A stretch of 6,343 bases of DNA, taken from positions 1-6,343 of the forward strand of contig CAJOQU010000021.1 in assembly GCA_905236975.1 (NCBI GenBank), given 5' to 3'. Origin of the DNA: an uncultured Clostridia bacterium (GTDB lineage Bacteria; Bacillota; Clostridia; Oscillospirales; Acutalibacteraceae). Of the stretch, positions 1 through 6,178 are shown one piece after another (within the stretch, counting starts at the first letter, position 1; every line of letters begins with the position of its first letter). The translations under genes and the position numbers were made by a program. The notes under the pieces are model-generated. The model did not search any database. It was not told where the DNA came from and was given only the letters and a program-made list of their open reading frames with translations.

Positions 1-18
1 AATCGACGATTTTGGCAG

Positions 19-73
19 AAAAAGCGTTCAAAAAACGCTTTTTCACAAATGCCGTCTGCGTGTCGGCATTTGT
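19..73 (-). ncRNA. Candidate small RNA or leader: two tandem hairpins
   Basis: Two perfect 10-bp inverted repeats sit back to back. The first pairs 45-54 with 64-73 (ACAAATGCCG with CGGCATTTGT, 9-base loop). The second pairs 19-28 with 34-43 (AAAAAGCGTT with AACGCTTTTT, 5-base loop). Read leftward they come right after a candidate promoter at 86-114 whose start would fall near 79, and the last hairpin ends in five T's, as an intrinsic terminator would. This would give an RNA of roughly 60 bases, or an attenuated leader of a gene beyond the left edge. The A/T-flanked hairpin at 19-43 is symmetric, so it could equally terminate a rightward gene arriving from the left. The inverted repeats are directly visible; the RNA is inferred. 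Confidence 0.35.
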
Positions 74-85
74 TCAGTAGATATT

Positions 86-114
86 ATTATAAATCTTTAA
101 CAGTTTCCATGCAA
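86..114 (-). promoter_or_regulatory. Candidate leftward sigma-A-type promoter
   Basis: On the minus strand there is TTGCAT at 114-109, a 17-base spacer, then a perfect TATAAT at 91-86. The -35 box matches only three of six consensus positions, while the -10 and spacing are ideal. It lies just past the terminator of the lipoprotein gene, which is where a new leftward transcription unit would be expected to start. The predicted start is around position 79, immediately before two hairpins. The surrounding DNA is AT-rich, so a chance match is possible. Confidence 0.4.
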
Positions 115-129
115 GCATTTTTCCTTTCC

Positions 130-142
130 GCACAGCGTGTGC
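130..142. repeat. Short inverted repeat GCACA/TGTGC
   Basis: A 5-bp perfect stem (130-134 with 138-142) with a 3-base loop lies between the lipoprotein terminator and the candidate leftward promoter. It is too short to assign a role and is recorded because this 190-base gap holds four inverted repeats. Confidence 0.25.
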
Positions 143-154
143 AGCCCTAAAACG

Positions 155-188
155 AAAAAACGGAACATTCCGATAAAGGCATGTTCCG
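155..188 (-). terminator. Intrinsic terminator of the DUF3048 lipoprotein gene
   Basis: Reading leftward, CGGAACAT (188-181) pairs perfectly with ATGTTCCG (168-161) around a 12-base loop. It is followed directly by six T's (160-155 on the minus strand) and a further T-rich stretch. The hairpin begins about 15 bases after the TAA stop at 204-206, which is the normal placement for a Rho-independent terminator ending the leftward transcript. Confidence 0.8.
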
Positions 189-203
189 CTTATCACGACT
201 TTT

Positions 204-1250
204 TTATTCAAAAATCGGTTTGGAGTTGTTGCGATTAGCCAAACAGACCCACGAATTACCGGGATCGACCACCAAATCCTTGCCGTCTGCCGTGGTAAAC
301 CGAAAGGAGGACTTGGCACTGCCCTTGCTCCAGGAAATGGGGGTATAGGTGCCGTTCACACAGTAATAACCGCTGCCGCTTTGCAGCGAGACCTGCCGGT
401 GGTAACCATCGGGATAATTTTGAATGGAGGTCAGCAAAACAAATACATTTTTGACCTGTGTAGTCTCGCCGGTGAAGTAATCTTTACGCAGGGTATCCTT
501 AAAATAGCGGGTGTATTTTCCGGTGGCGGCGTCATACCGAAAGACCGACCGATAACTGGATGAAAACGGAACCGTGACCGAAGAAGCGGTGTTTTCAAAA
601 GAGGAAGATGCCTCCTGATCGCCAAAGGTCACCCACGTGCCGGTTTTGGTGTTTTCGGTCTTGCGGCCGCTTGATACAAGGCCGCTCCATAGCTTTTCGC
701 CGTTGGTATAAAGGGTGTGTTCCCTTGCCAATCCGTTTTTCAGGCGAAAGCCGTAGTTATTTTCGGACAAAGTGACATCGTCAATATCGTTTAAATGCGG
801 TTTGCAGTAAACCGGGTCCTGCCCATGGTGGATATACAACGCGTTATGCCCCAGCGCCAAATCCACAAACACATACCGCGCCGAGCGGATGGTGCCGATT
901 TTTTCGGCCTTGCCGACGTCTTGATACAATGCCAGCAGGCGGGTAATGCCGCCCTCCACCTCGGTTTCATACACAATATCGGCTTTGCCGATTCCGGCCT
1001 GCACCGGCTGTGCTACCGAAATGTTATTGATCGCGATTGCCACCGGGCGGTCGTCGGTTTTTTCTTCCGCTAAATCCAAAAGACCGGTCAGCGGATTTTG
1101 AAACAACGCCGGTTCGGGTTCGGGCGCGGGTTCTAACGAACTTTGGGGTTCGCTCGGCTGATCCGCACTAAGCGGATCGCCTGTTTTTTGACAGCCGGAA
1201 GCCAGTAAAACAATAAAACAAAAGAATAACAGTAAGCTTTTTTTCAGCAT
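204..1250 (-). CDS. DUF3048 (YerB-like) surface lipoprotein
   Basis: A 348-residue exported lipoprotein of the DUF3048 family, whose B. subtilis member is YerB; the molecular function is not established. Residues 1-20 are a lipoprotein signal peptide: MLKKS, a hydrophobic core, then lipobox LASGC with lipidated Cys20. Residues 21-50 are a Pro/Glu/Ser-rich linker that should tether the domain off the membrane. The N-terminal DUF3048 domain covers about 52-190, with NPLTGL (52-57), RPVAIAINN (68-76), ADIVYETEVEGGITRLLALY (90-109), IGTIRSAR (118-125) and an HHGQDP segment (141-146). The C-terminal DUF3048_C domain covers about 217-340. I start at the ATG at 1250, not the TTG at 1286: the signal peptide begins here, a GGAAAGG ribosome site lies 14 bases upstream (1265-1271), and the predicted transcript start near 1292 leaves almost no leader for the TTG. 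It is last in a leftward gene series, 80 bases after the MATE gene, with its own promoter and terminator. The family call is confident; the role is unknown. Confidence 0.9.
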   Translation of the reverse strand: MLKKSLLLFFCFIVLLASGCQKTGDPLSADQPSEPQSSLEPAPEPEPALFQNPLTGLLDLAEEKTDDRPVAIAINNISVAQPVQAGIGKADIVYETEVEGGITRLLALYQDVGKAEKIGTIRSARYVFVDLALGHNALYIHHGQDPVYCKPHLNDIDDVTLSENNYGFRLKNGLAREHTLYTNGEKLWSGLVSSGRKTENTKTGTWVTFGDQEASSSFENTASSVTVPFSSSYRSVFRYDAATGKYTRYFKDTLRKDYFTGETTQVKNVFVLLTSIQNYPDGYHRQVSLQSGSGYYCVNGTYTPISWSKGSAKSSFRFTTADGKDLVVDPGNSWVCLANRNNSKPIFE

Positions 1251-1298
1251 AGAATTTTGATAAACCTTTCCGCAAAGTAATGTCAAACAGCAAAAATC

Positions 1299-1327
1299 AG
1301 TATACTCTTATTTTCGGAAAATTGCAA
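1299..1327 (-). promoter_or_regulatory. Sigma-A-type promoter of the DUF3048 lipoprotein gene
   Basis: On the minus strand TTGCAA (1327-1322) and TATACT (1304-1299) are separated by exactly 17 bases; these match four of six and five of six consensus positions. The predicted start near 1292 gives a leader of about 42 bases before the ATG at 1250. The -35 box begins four bases past the stop codon of the upstream MATE gene, so the lipoprotein can be transcribed independently of the genes before it. No terminator is seen in this 80-base gap, so read-through from the MATE gene is also possible. Confidence 0.6.
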
Positions 1328-1330
1328 CCA

Positions 1331-2713
1331 TTACTTTGATTTTTCGACAACTTTTTTCCTTGAATTTGTGCGTTCCTTTTGACACAATACCGCATAAACC
1401 GCCACGCAAATCAGCACCGACAACATGGAACCCGTGGTCGTGGCAAGCCCCATGGGCAGCAAGGTGTTCGGAAACCGGACAGAGGCCAAATATGCCAACG
1501 GAATGCGGGCGCAAAGAATCGACGCGGCGTTATGCAAAAAAGACACCAGGGATAATCCGCAGGCGCAAAAATAGCCGCTGAAACAAAAATGGATCCCGGC
1601 GATCAGGCAATCGAACACATAGCCCCGCATATATTCCCCGCCCATGCGCGCCACCTCGGCGCTTTCGGTAAACAACCCCACAAACCAATCCGCCGCGACT
1701 TGCATGACCACAACGGCAAGCAAGCCCCAAACCGCCACGAACAACAGGCCGAACCGCAAGGTAAGCTTGGCGCGTTCGGGTTTTTGCGCGCCAAAATTTT
1801 GCGCTGCCAGCACCGAAACGGAGGACAGCATGGAGGACGGCACCAAAAACAGTACGCCGATGATTTTTTCCACAATACCCACCGCCGCCGCGTCGGTAAG
1901 TCCCCGGCTGTTGGCAATAGCGGTAATGACTAAAAAAGCAATTTGCACGAATCCGTCCTGCAAAGCAATGGGAACACCGATCTTCAAAAGTTCTGAAACG
2001 GTATCGCTTTGCAGACGGTAATCGCTTTTTGCGGGCAACAAATCCGCCTTTTTGCGAACCAAAAAAAGTAAAGACAGCAATACACTGAAGGTCTGCGCCA
2101 ACACCGTGGCCAGCGCCGCGCCGGGGGCGCCAAGCCCCAACCCGCCGACAAACAGCAGATCCAGCAGAATATTGAGAACGCAGGCGACCGCGATCAAATA
2201 CAACGGGGTCTTGGAGTCGCCGCTCCCCCGCAGGATAGAGCTGATGACGTTATAGGCAGTGATAAACGGCACGCCGATAAAGCAAACGATCAAATACGCA
2301 CGCGTTCCCGCCACGGCCTCGACCGGGGTGGAAACGGCGGCAACGATCACACGCGTCAAACACAACAAAACCGCCGTGCCCGCCAAAGACAACAGGGCAA
2401 ACAGCGTAACGGTATTGCCTACAATGCGCTTGACCGCGGCGTGGTCGGCGGCGCCGACCGCCCGCCCAACCATAACGGTGGTTCCCATTGCCAGCCCCAC
2501 GATCATGACCGTGACCATGTGCATCACCTGACTGCCGACCGAAACAGCGGTGGTGGCCTCGACCCGGTCAAACCGGCCGATAATGAACAGATCGGCCAGG
2601 CCGTAGAGCGTTTGTAAAAAATACGAAAGAAGGTAGGGCAGCGAAAAACGCAGGAGCGTTTTCGGCACGCTGCCCGTGGTCAAATTGTTTTGCATGGTAA
2701 CATCCTTGGACAT
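1331..2713 (-). CDS. MATE family efflux transporter
   Basis: A 460-residue polytopic inner-membrane protein of the multidrug and toxic compound extrusion family, within the MOP superfamily; such proteins use Na+ or H+ gradients to export small, often cationic compounds. Length and about 12 hydrophobic segments fit the family. Family-typical stretches include LTTGSVPKTLLRFSLPYLL (11-29), YGLADLFIIGRF (37-48), GLAMGTTVMVGRAVGAAD (73-90), RGSGDSKTP (162-170) with GLGAPGAALATVLAQ after it (193-207), and the second-half repeat AAQNFGAQKPERAK (303-316). The C-terminus is a short basic tail. Two starts are plausible: ATG at 2713 with AGGA five bases upstream, or ATG at 2695 with AAGGA seven bases upstream; the latter gives the N-terminus MQNNLTTG and has slightly better spacing. 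It follows the yfhO-like gene by 27 bases and is probably co-transcribed with it. The substrate cannot be told from sequence. Confidence 0.93.
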   Translation of the reverse strand: MSKDVTMQNNLTTGSVPKTLLRFSLPYLLSYFLQTLYGLADLFIIGRFDRVEATTAVSVGSQVMHMVTVMIVGLAMGTTVMVGRAVGAADHAAVKRIVGNTVTLFALLSLAGTAVLLCLTRVIVAAVSTPVEAVAGTRAYLIVCFIGVPFITAYNVISSILRGSGDSKTPLYLIAVACVLNILLDLLFVGGLGLGAPGAALATVLAQTFSVLLSLLFLVRKKADLLPAKSDYRLQSDTVSELLKIGVPIALQDGFVQIAFLVITAIANSRGLTDAAAVGIVEKIIGVLFLVPSSMLSSVSVLAAQNFGAQKPERAKLTLRFGLLFVAVWGLLAVVVMQVAADWFVGLFTESAEVARMGGEYMRGYVFDCLIAGIHFCFSGYFCACGLSLVSFLHNAASILCARIPLAYLASVRFPNTLLPMGLATTTGSMLSVLICVAVYAVLCQKERTNSRKKVVEKSK

Positions 2714-2722
2714 ATTTTTCCT
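2703..2722 (-). promoter_or_regulatory. Two alternative ribosome-binding sites of the MATE gene
   Basis: Minus-strand AGGA (2722-2719) lies five bases before the ATG at 2713, and AAGGA (2707-2703) lies seven bases before the in-frame ATG at 2695. Both could work. The start is therefore uncertain by six residues, none of which belongs to the conserved fold. Confidence 0.5.
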
Positions 2723-2740
2723 GATAAAACCGTTTGCGGT

Positions 2741-5347
2741 CTATTCTTTGAAATCGTCCTGATGGATTTGAAATCCTCCCGCAAAGCCACCGTTTACGGG
2801 CGGAATCCCGCTGAGTTCATCCTCATCATCCAAAATGCTGGGTTTTTGTTTTTGCGCCGACAAGGCTTTGAGCATGCGGCCGGCCTCTTTTAACTCCTCC
2901 GCACGCCAGGCTTTGAGCAGCCGCTCCCCCTCGGGATAGGGCGTTTGGTCCGGCCGGTGTTTTTTAAACAATCCAAACAACAAAATATAAACCACCATCA
3001 CAGCACAGGCGCCGCCGGTCACGGTAAGCCCGGTCACCAGCCCCGGCGTTTGATATTCAAACCGAATGGTGCTCACGCCGCTTTCCACCTTTACGGCCAT
3101 AAATCCCTCGTTGACCTGCTCGATCTCGGCCTTTACGCCGTTGACGGAAGCGGACCAACCCTTGTCATACGGTACCGAGAAAAAGACCAAATTGGCCTTA
3201 TCACGGGTGACGGTGGCGGTAAAACCGGTGTTGTCGATTTCAAAAGAATCGGCGGCGGTCTCACGCAAAGCGGCGGCGTCGGCGGCCATGGCTTCATCAG
3301 TCAAGGCCAAAATACCGCTGCCGTTTTCGTAAGTTTCCTCGACCGAAGCCTGCTCGATATCCTCCAGCAAGTCTCCGTATTTTGCAATCTGCTCATCGGT
3401 CAGCAGAATGGCTTTCAGCATCAGCGCTGCGCGGTGCGAGGCCGAGTAAGCATCGCAAAAGTCATATCGCATATATCGATCATAGGAAAAGCCGTAAGGG
3501 ATATAGTTGTTGTTTTCGTAAATATAATACCCGTTTTCGGTTTTTACATACTCGTAATCCGGCATCAGGGTGTTGCCGTCTTCATCCAAAAAACTGTCGC
3601 CGTTTTTGCGGTTCAGCAGGTATTTGACCGAAAGCAGCGGCCGCAGCGCCGCCTGTGAAACCTCCGGGCGGCTTGCCACACTGCGCTCGACCCCCACATA
3701 TTCGTAAAACCGCATGATCGAGGCCGGCACCACCGAATGAAACGCGTTGATGCCCGGCAAATCCAAATACATAGACGTATTATCTACCCCGTCATACACA
3801 TCCACCCGAAAACCGTCGGTTTCGCCAAGATCGACCTTGCCCTCGATCAGTTGATCGATCATGATCTCTTTCACATCATAGGAATGCGACCGCCCCGAGG
3901 CAATAAAGACGTTGCCGTACACCGCCGACAAAATGCAAACACAAAGGGTAGCGCCGCGCATAAAGCCTGCCCGATCCCGTTTTAACTGCTTCAACAAGAT
4001 TCCCAAAAGAATCAATCCGATCAGCGCAATGGCGCAGGTCGTCCAAAATCGAAAAACGTACATGCCGTCACTGCTTTGGCTGTAAAGGCCGAAAATCAGC
4101 TTGTCTTCGCTGTTTTTTTGCGGAAAGAACCCAATCACCAGCGTAACGGCAATGGTGATGCCCAGCACCCAACGATAGCCCGAAGACCAATCCACGCTGC
4201 TGTCTTCGGTCAAGGACACGGTCGCCAGACACATCATCAAAATAGGCATATAAAACCACCGTGCGTAATAGGCGGTGTTAAAAGCGTAAAACGCGCTGTT
4301 TAAAATGGGCACCAAGCTCATAAAAATGCAAATACCGATGACCCGTTTCAGCCAATGACGTTTGCGGTTGGCAAACCAAACAAACACGCCCACCATGCTG
4401 AACAGCGGCAGCCACCCGCCAAGCGACGACCACTTGACCTCCGCTCCCGGGAAAAAGACCGGTCGTGCCGGGATATCCGGCGGAAAGAAAAAGCATTGCA
4501 GAATATTGCCGTAGATTTGCTCCTTGCCGTACATAATGGCATTCCAGCCAAGCAAAATGTTGGAGACCCGGCTGTTATCGATAACCGCCAAGCAAGACGG
4601 CAGCAGCAGACACATGGCGAGACAAACTCCCAGTACCGCTTCGAATCCAATGGCCAAAAAGCGCGAAAAACGCACCTTGACCGCGCCCGAAAACAGCCGC
4701 ACAAAGAAATAGATGACGGTGAATACCACCATGCCGAAAAAGAAAAAGTAATTGACCAGCGCACAGATCGCCACCGCAAAGGCAAAACCGAAACGGCGGT
4801 TTTCGGTGATCAGAAGCTCCAGCGCCAACAGTAAAAGCGGGAAAAAGACAATAGATTCGTGGAATTGGTTAAAAAAGATGTTATAGACCGAAAAGCCCGA
4901 AAAGGCATATAACAAACCGCCCAGCCGCGCCGCCTGCGGCGTGCGGGTGAACCGGCGCAGATAAAAATAAGCCGTCAAAGCCGCACAGGCGAACTTCAAA
5001 ATCAACAGCGGCCCCATCAAATACGGGATCATCCAGTTTGGAAAAGGAATGGTCACCCAAAAAAACGGGCTGCCAAGCAGGTAATACCCATAAGATCCGA
5101 TAAAATTCGCGCCGAGGTCGGTCGTCCAGCTCCAAAAAATATTGCCTGCGCGGACTGCCGCATGGCATTTTTGATAAAAAGGAATCTGCTGTACATTGAA
5201 ATCCCCGTAAAAAATAAAATAACCCTCGCCTAAAATCATGTATGGCACAAACAGCACCGAGGCGACAAGAAACGCCAACAAGAAGGTGGAAAGGGCTTTT
5301 TCTTTTTGCGGACGCAGCGTCATGGCCTTGCGGTATGAAAAATCCAT
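2741..5347 (-). CDS. YfhO-family membrane glycosyltransferase-like protein
   Basis: An 868-residue polytopic protein of the YfhO family. In B. subtilis and Listeria, YfhO-type GT-C proteins are implicated in adding sugars from a lipid-phosphate carrier to lipoteichoic acid on the outer membrane face, working with a CsbB-like transferase and a GtcA-like protein. Visible order: membrane helix about 19-39; outer loop with GDFNVQQIPFY (48-58); family stretch WSWTTDLGANF (72-82) then YYLLGSPFF (88-96); YAFSGFSVYNIFFNQFHES (147-165); about 13 membrane segments up to 484; a large outer domain about 485-765 with GWSASVNGVKAEIEQVNEGF (730-749), the conserved closing beta region; a last helix about 768-793; then an unusual charged cytoplasmic tail of about 75 residues. 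The start ATG at 5347 has AGAAGG seven bases upstream. It is the first gene of a leftward unit with the MATE gene. No CsbB-like partner is in the window. The family is certain; the acceptor substrate is not. Confidence 0.9.
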   Translation of the reverse strand: MDFSYRKAMTLRPQKEKALSTFLLAFLVASVLFVPYMILGEGYFIFYGDFNVQQIPFYQKCHAAVRAGNIFWSWTTDLGANFIGSYGYYLLGSPFFWVTIPFPNWMIPYLMGPLLILKFACAALTAYFYLRRFTRTPQAARLGGLLYAFSGFSVYNIFFNQFHESIVFFPLLLLALELLITENRRFGFAFAVAICALVNYFFFFGMVVFTVIYFFVRLFSGAVKVRFSRFLAIGFEAVLGVCLAMCLLLPSCLAVIDNSRVSNILLGWNAIMYGKEQIYGNILQCFFFPPDIPARPVFFPGAEVKWSSLGGWLPLFSMVGVFVWFANRKRHWLKRVIGICIFMSLVPILNSAFYAFNTAYYARWFYMPILMMCLATVSLTEDSSVDWSSGYRWVLGITIAVTLVIGFFPQKNSEDKLIFGLYSQSSDGMYVFRFWTTCAIALIGLILLGILLKQLKRDRAGFMRGATLCVCILSAVYGNVFIASGRSHSYDVKEIMIDQLIEGKVDLGETDGFRVDVYDGVDNTSMYLDLPGINAFHSVVPASIMRFYEYVGVERSVASRPEVSQAALRPLLSVKYLLNRKNGDSFLDEDGNTLMPDYEYVKTENGYYIYENNNYIPYGFSYDRYMRYDFCDAYSASHRAALMLKAILLTDEQIAKYGDLLEDIEQASVEETYENGSGILALTDEAMAADAAALRETAADSFEIDNTGFTATVTRDKANLVFFSVPYDKGWSASVNGVKAEIEQVNEGFMAVKVESGVSTIRFEYQTPGLVTGLTVTGGACAVMVVYILLFGLFKKHRPDQTPYPEGERLLKAWRAEELKEAGRMLKALSAQKQKPSILDDEDELSGIPPVNGGFAGGFQIHQDDFKE
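2747..2776. repeat. Palindrome plus repeated half-site at the end of the yfhO-like gene
   Basis: GGATTTGAAATCC (2764-2776) is a 6+1+6 palindrome, and its right half TTTGAAATC recurs at 2747-2755, exactly 20 bases away. It lies inside the last codons of the yfhO-like gene, about 35-60 bases upstream of the MATE start. The spacing of roughly two helical turns could suit a regulator, but it overlaps coding sequence and may be chance. Confidence 0.2.
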
Positions 5348-5354
5348 AGCAGAA

Positions 5355-5360
5355 CCTTCT
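5355..5360 (-). promoter_or_regulatory. Ribosome-binding site of the yfhO-like gene
   Basis: Minus-strand AGAAGG is spaced seven bases from the ATG at 5347. It supports that start over the downstream in-frame ATG at residue 8. Confidence 0.75.
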
Positions 5361-5377
5361 TTTCAAAAAATTTATCA

Positions 5378-5405
5378 TTGATATTATACCAAAAACTGCT
5401 ATAAT
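5378..5405 (+). promoter_or_regulatory. Extended -10 promoter for the yfbR-like gene
   Basis: On the plus strand TTGATA (5378-5383, five of six consensus positions), a 16-base spacer and a perfect TATAAT (5400-5405) preceded by TG (5397-5398) form a strong sigma-A-type promoter. The predicted start near 5412 leaves a leader of about 38 bases before the ATG at 5450. A second TATAAT at 5422-5427 has no convincing -35 box at the right distance. Confidence 0.72.
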
Positions 5406-5411
5406 ATTCAA
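5383..5411 (-). promoter_or_regulatory. Extended -10 promoter for the yfhO-like/MATE unit
   Basis: On the minus strand TTGAAT (5411-5406), a 17-base spacer and a perfect TATAAT (5388-5383) preceded by TG at the extended -10 position (5391-5390) form a strong sigma-A-type promoter. The predicted start near 5376 gives a leader of about 29 bases that includes the AGAAGG ribosome site. It occupies almost the same DNA as the opposite-strand promoter of the nucleotidase gene. Confidence 0.75.
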
Positions 5412-5438
5412 TAGTTACTAATATAATTTTACGAAAAC

Positions 5439-5443
5439 GGAGG
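5439..5443 (+). promoter_or_regulatory. Ribosome-binding site of the yfbR-like gene
   Basis: GGAGG lies six bases before the ATG at 5450, near-ideal strength and spacing, and fixes the start. Confidence 0.85.
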
Positions 5444-5449
5444 CCGATC

Positions 5450-6028
5450 ATGCCGAATCATTTTTACGCCGTAATCTCCCGTATGAAAAACATCGATCGC
5501 TGGGGCTTAATGCGCAACACCCGCAGCGAAAATTTAAGTGAGCATTCGCTTGAAACCGCGCAGATCGCCCATGCGCTGGCGCTGATCGGCAACCGTCGGC
5601 TGGGCAAACAAATCGACCCCGGCGCGGTCGCGGTGGCGGCCATGTATCACGATACGACCGAGATTCTCACCGGCGACCTGCCCACCCCGGTAAAATACTA
5701 TAATCATGAGATCAAAGACGCCTATAAACAAATCGAAAAGGCGGCGCAAACCCGCCTGCTTGATCTGCTGCCGGATGACCTGCACGAAGATTTTCAGGCG
5801 ATCTATGAACCGGAGGAACCGGTCACCCGCCTTGTGAAGGCGGCGGATAAGCTGTCAGCCTTGATTAAATGCACCGAGGAACTGAATATGGGCAACCGTG
5901 AATTTGCCGTGGCCGAACAGGCTACCCGCAAAGCCATCCGTGATCTGCACTGCGAGGAAGCGGACATCTTTTTAGAAGAATTTATGCCCGGCTTTTCGCT
6001 GTCGCTGGATGAGCAGACGGTTTTGTAA
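5450..6028 (+). CDS. yfbR: YfbR-type HD-domain 5'-deoxynucleotidase
   Basis: A 192-residue cytoplasmic metal-dependent phosphohydrolase that removes the 5' phosphate from deoxynucleoside monophosphates, contributing to dNTP balance and salvage. It resembles E. coli YfbR (199 residues) along its whole length. The N-terminal signature RWGLMRNTRSENLSEHS (17-33) contains Arg17 and Trp18, counterparts of the substrate-selective Arg18/Trp19 of the E. coli enzyme. The HD metal ligands are His32, His67-Asp68 in AAMYHD (63-68) and Asp133 in VKAADKLSA. Glu71 and Asp76 in the adjoining TTEILTGDLPTPVKYY (69-84) match the E. coli catalytic Glu72 and Asp77, so all key residues are present. The C-terminal PGFSLSLDE also matches the family. 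The gene is monocistronic here: divergent from the yfhO-like gene, with its own promoter and a strong SD, and convergent with the zinc-ribbon gene on its right. Confidence 0.93.
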   Translation: MPNHFYAVISRMKNIDRWGLMRNTRSENLSEHSLETAQIAHALALIGNRRLGKQIDPGAVAVAAMYHDTTEILTGDLPTPVKYYNHEIKDAYKQIEKAAQTRLLDLLPDDLHEDFQAIYEPEEPVTRLVKAADKLSALIKCTEELNMGNREFAVAEQATRKAIRDLHCEEADIFLEEFMPGFSLSLDEQTVL

Positions 6029-6066
6029 AACGAGAAACAAACTGTTCCTATATCAATCTGCCGTTA

Positions 6067-6100
6067 AAACGCTTTATGCCAAGAAGAAATAAAGCGGTTT
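6067..6100 (+). terminator. Weak hairpin downstream of yfbR
   Basis: CGCTTTAT (6070-6077) pairs with ATAAAGCG (6089-6096) around an 11-base loop; flanking AAA and TTT extend it if one G bulges out. It lies about 40 bases after the yfbR stop. With few G-C pairs and only three T's after it, it is at best a weak terminator or an RNA 3'-end stabiliser. Confidence 0.3.
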
Positions 6101-6117
6101 GCGGTCTGCAAAAGGAA

Positions 6118-6153
6118 GGGGCTGCGGCAAAATTTTCATTTTGCCGCAGCCCC
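6118..6153. terminator. Strong shared terminator between convergent genes
   Basis: GGGGCTGCGGCAAAA (6118-6132) pairs perfectly over 15 bp with TTTTGCCGCAGCCCC (6139-6153) around a 6-base loop. Leftward it follows the zinc-ribbon gene's stop by about 25 bases and is trailed by TTCCTTTT, so it suits that gene well. Rightward it lies about 90 bases after yfbR and is followed, after a gap of six bases, by a T run at 6160-6165, so it probably also stops yfbR transcription. Confidence 0.8.
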
Positions 6154-6178
6154 AAATGCTTTTTTAAAGGAAAGCGTG

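Noticed and set aside
49..58. ATGCCGTCTG resembling the Neisseria DNA uptake sequence
   Set aside because: It lacks the final AA, is part of a hairpin arm and loop, a similar GCCGTCTG occurs inside the lipoprotein gene, and the gene content is Firmicute, so this is chance.
3..80. Possible end of a rightward gene entering from the left edge (a frame open to TAG at 78-80)
   Set aside because: Two other plus-strand frames are also open for a similar distance, no protein family is recognisable, and the stretch is dominated by two hairpins; too short to support a gene.
1251..1286. TTG start at 1286 for the lipoprotein, adding 12 residues
   Set aside because: It would put extra residues before a textbook lipoprotein signal peptide and lies only about six bases from the predicted transcript start; the ATG at 1250 fits better.
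2724..2740. ACCG-CAAA-CGGT mini-hairpin in the gap between the yfhO-like and MATE genes as a terminator
   Set aside because: The stem is only four base pairs with a short T run, too weak to separate the two genes.
2945..3658. A 237-codon open frame on the plus strand opposite the yfhO-like gene
   Set aside because: It lies wholly antisense to a long gene with clear family motifs, has no recognisable domain or convincing ribosome site, and such shadow frames arise from the codon bias of the true strand.
4355..4834. A 159-codon plus-strand open frame and several similar antisense frames under the yfhO-like and MATE genes
   Set aside because: These are Lys/Arg/Gln/His-rich low-complexity translations typical of reverse-complement coding sequence, with no domain or start signal.
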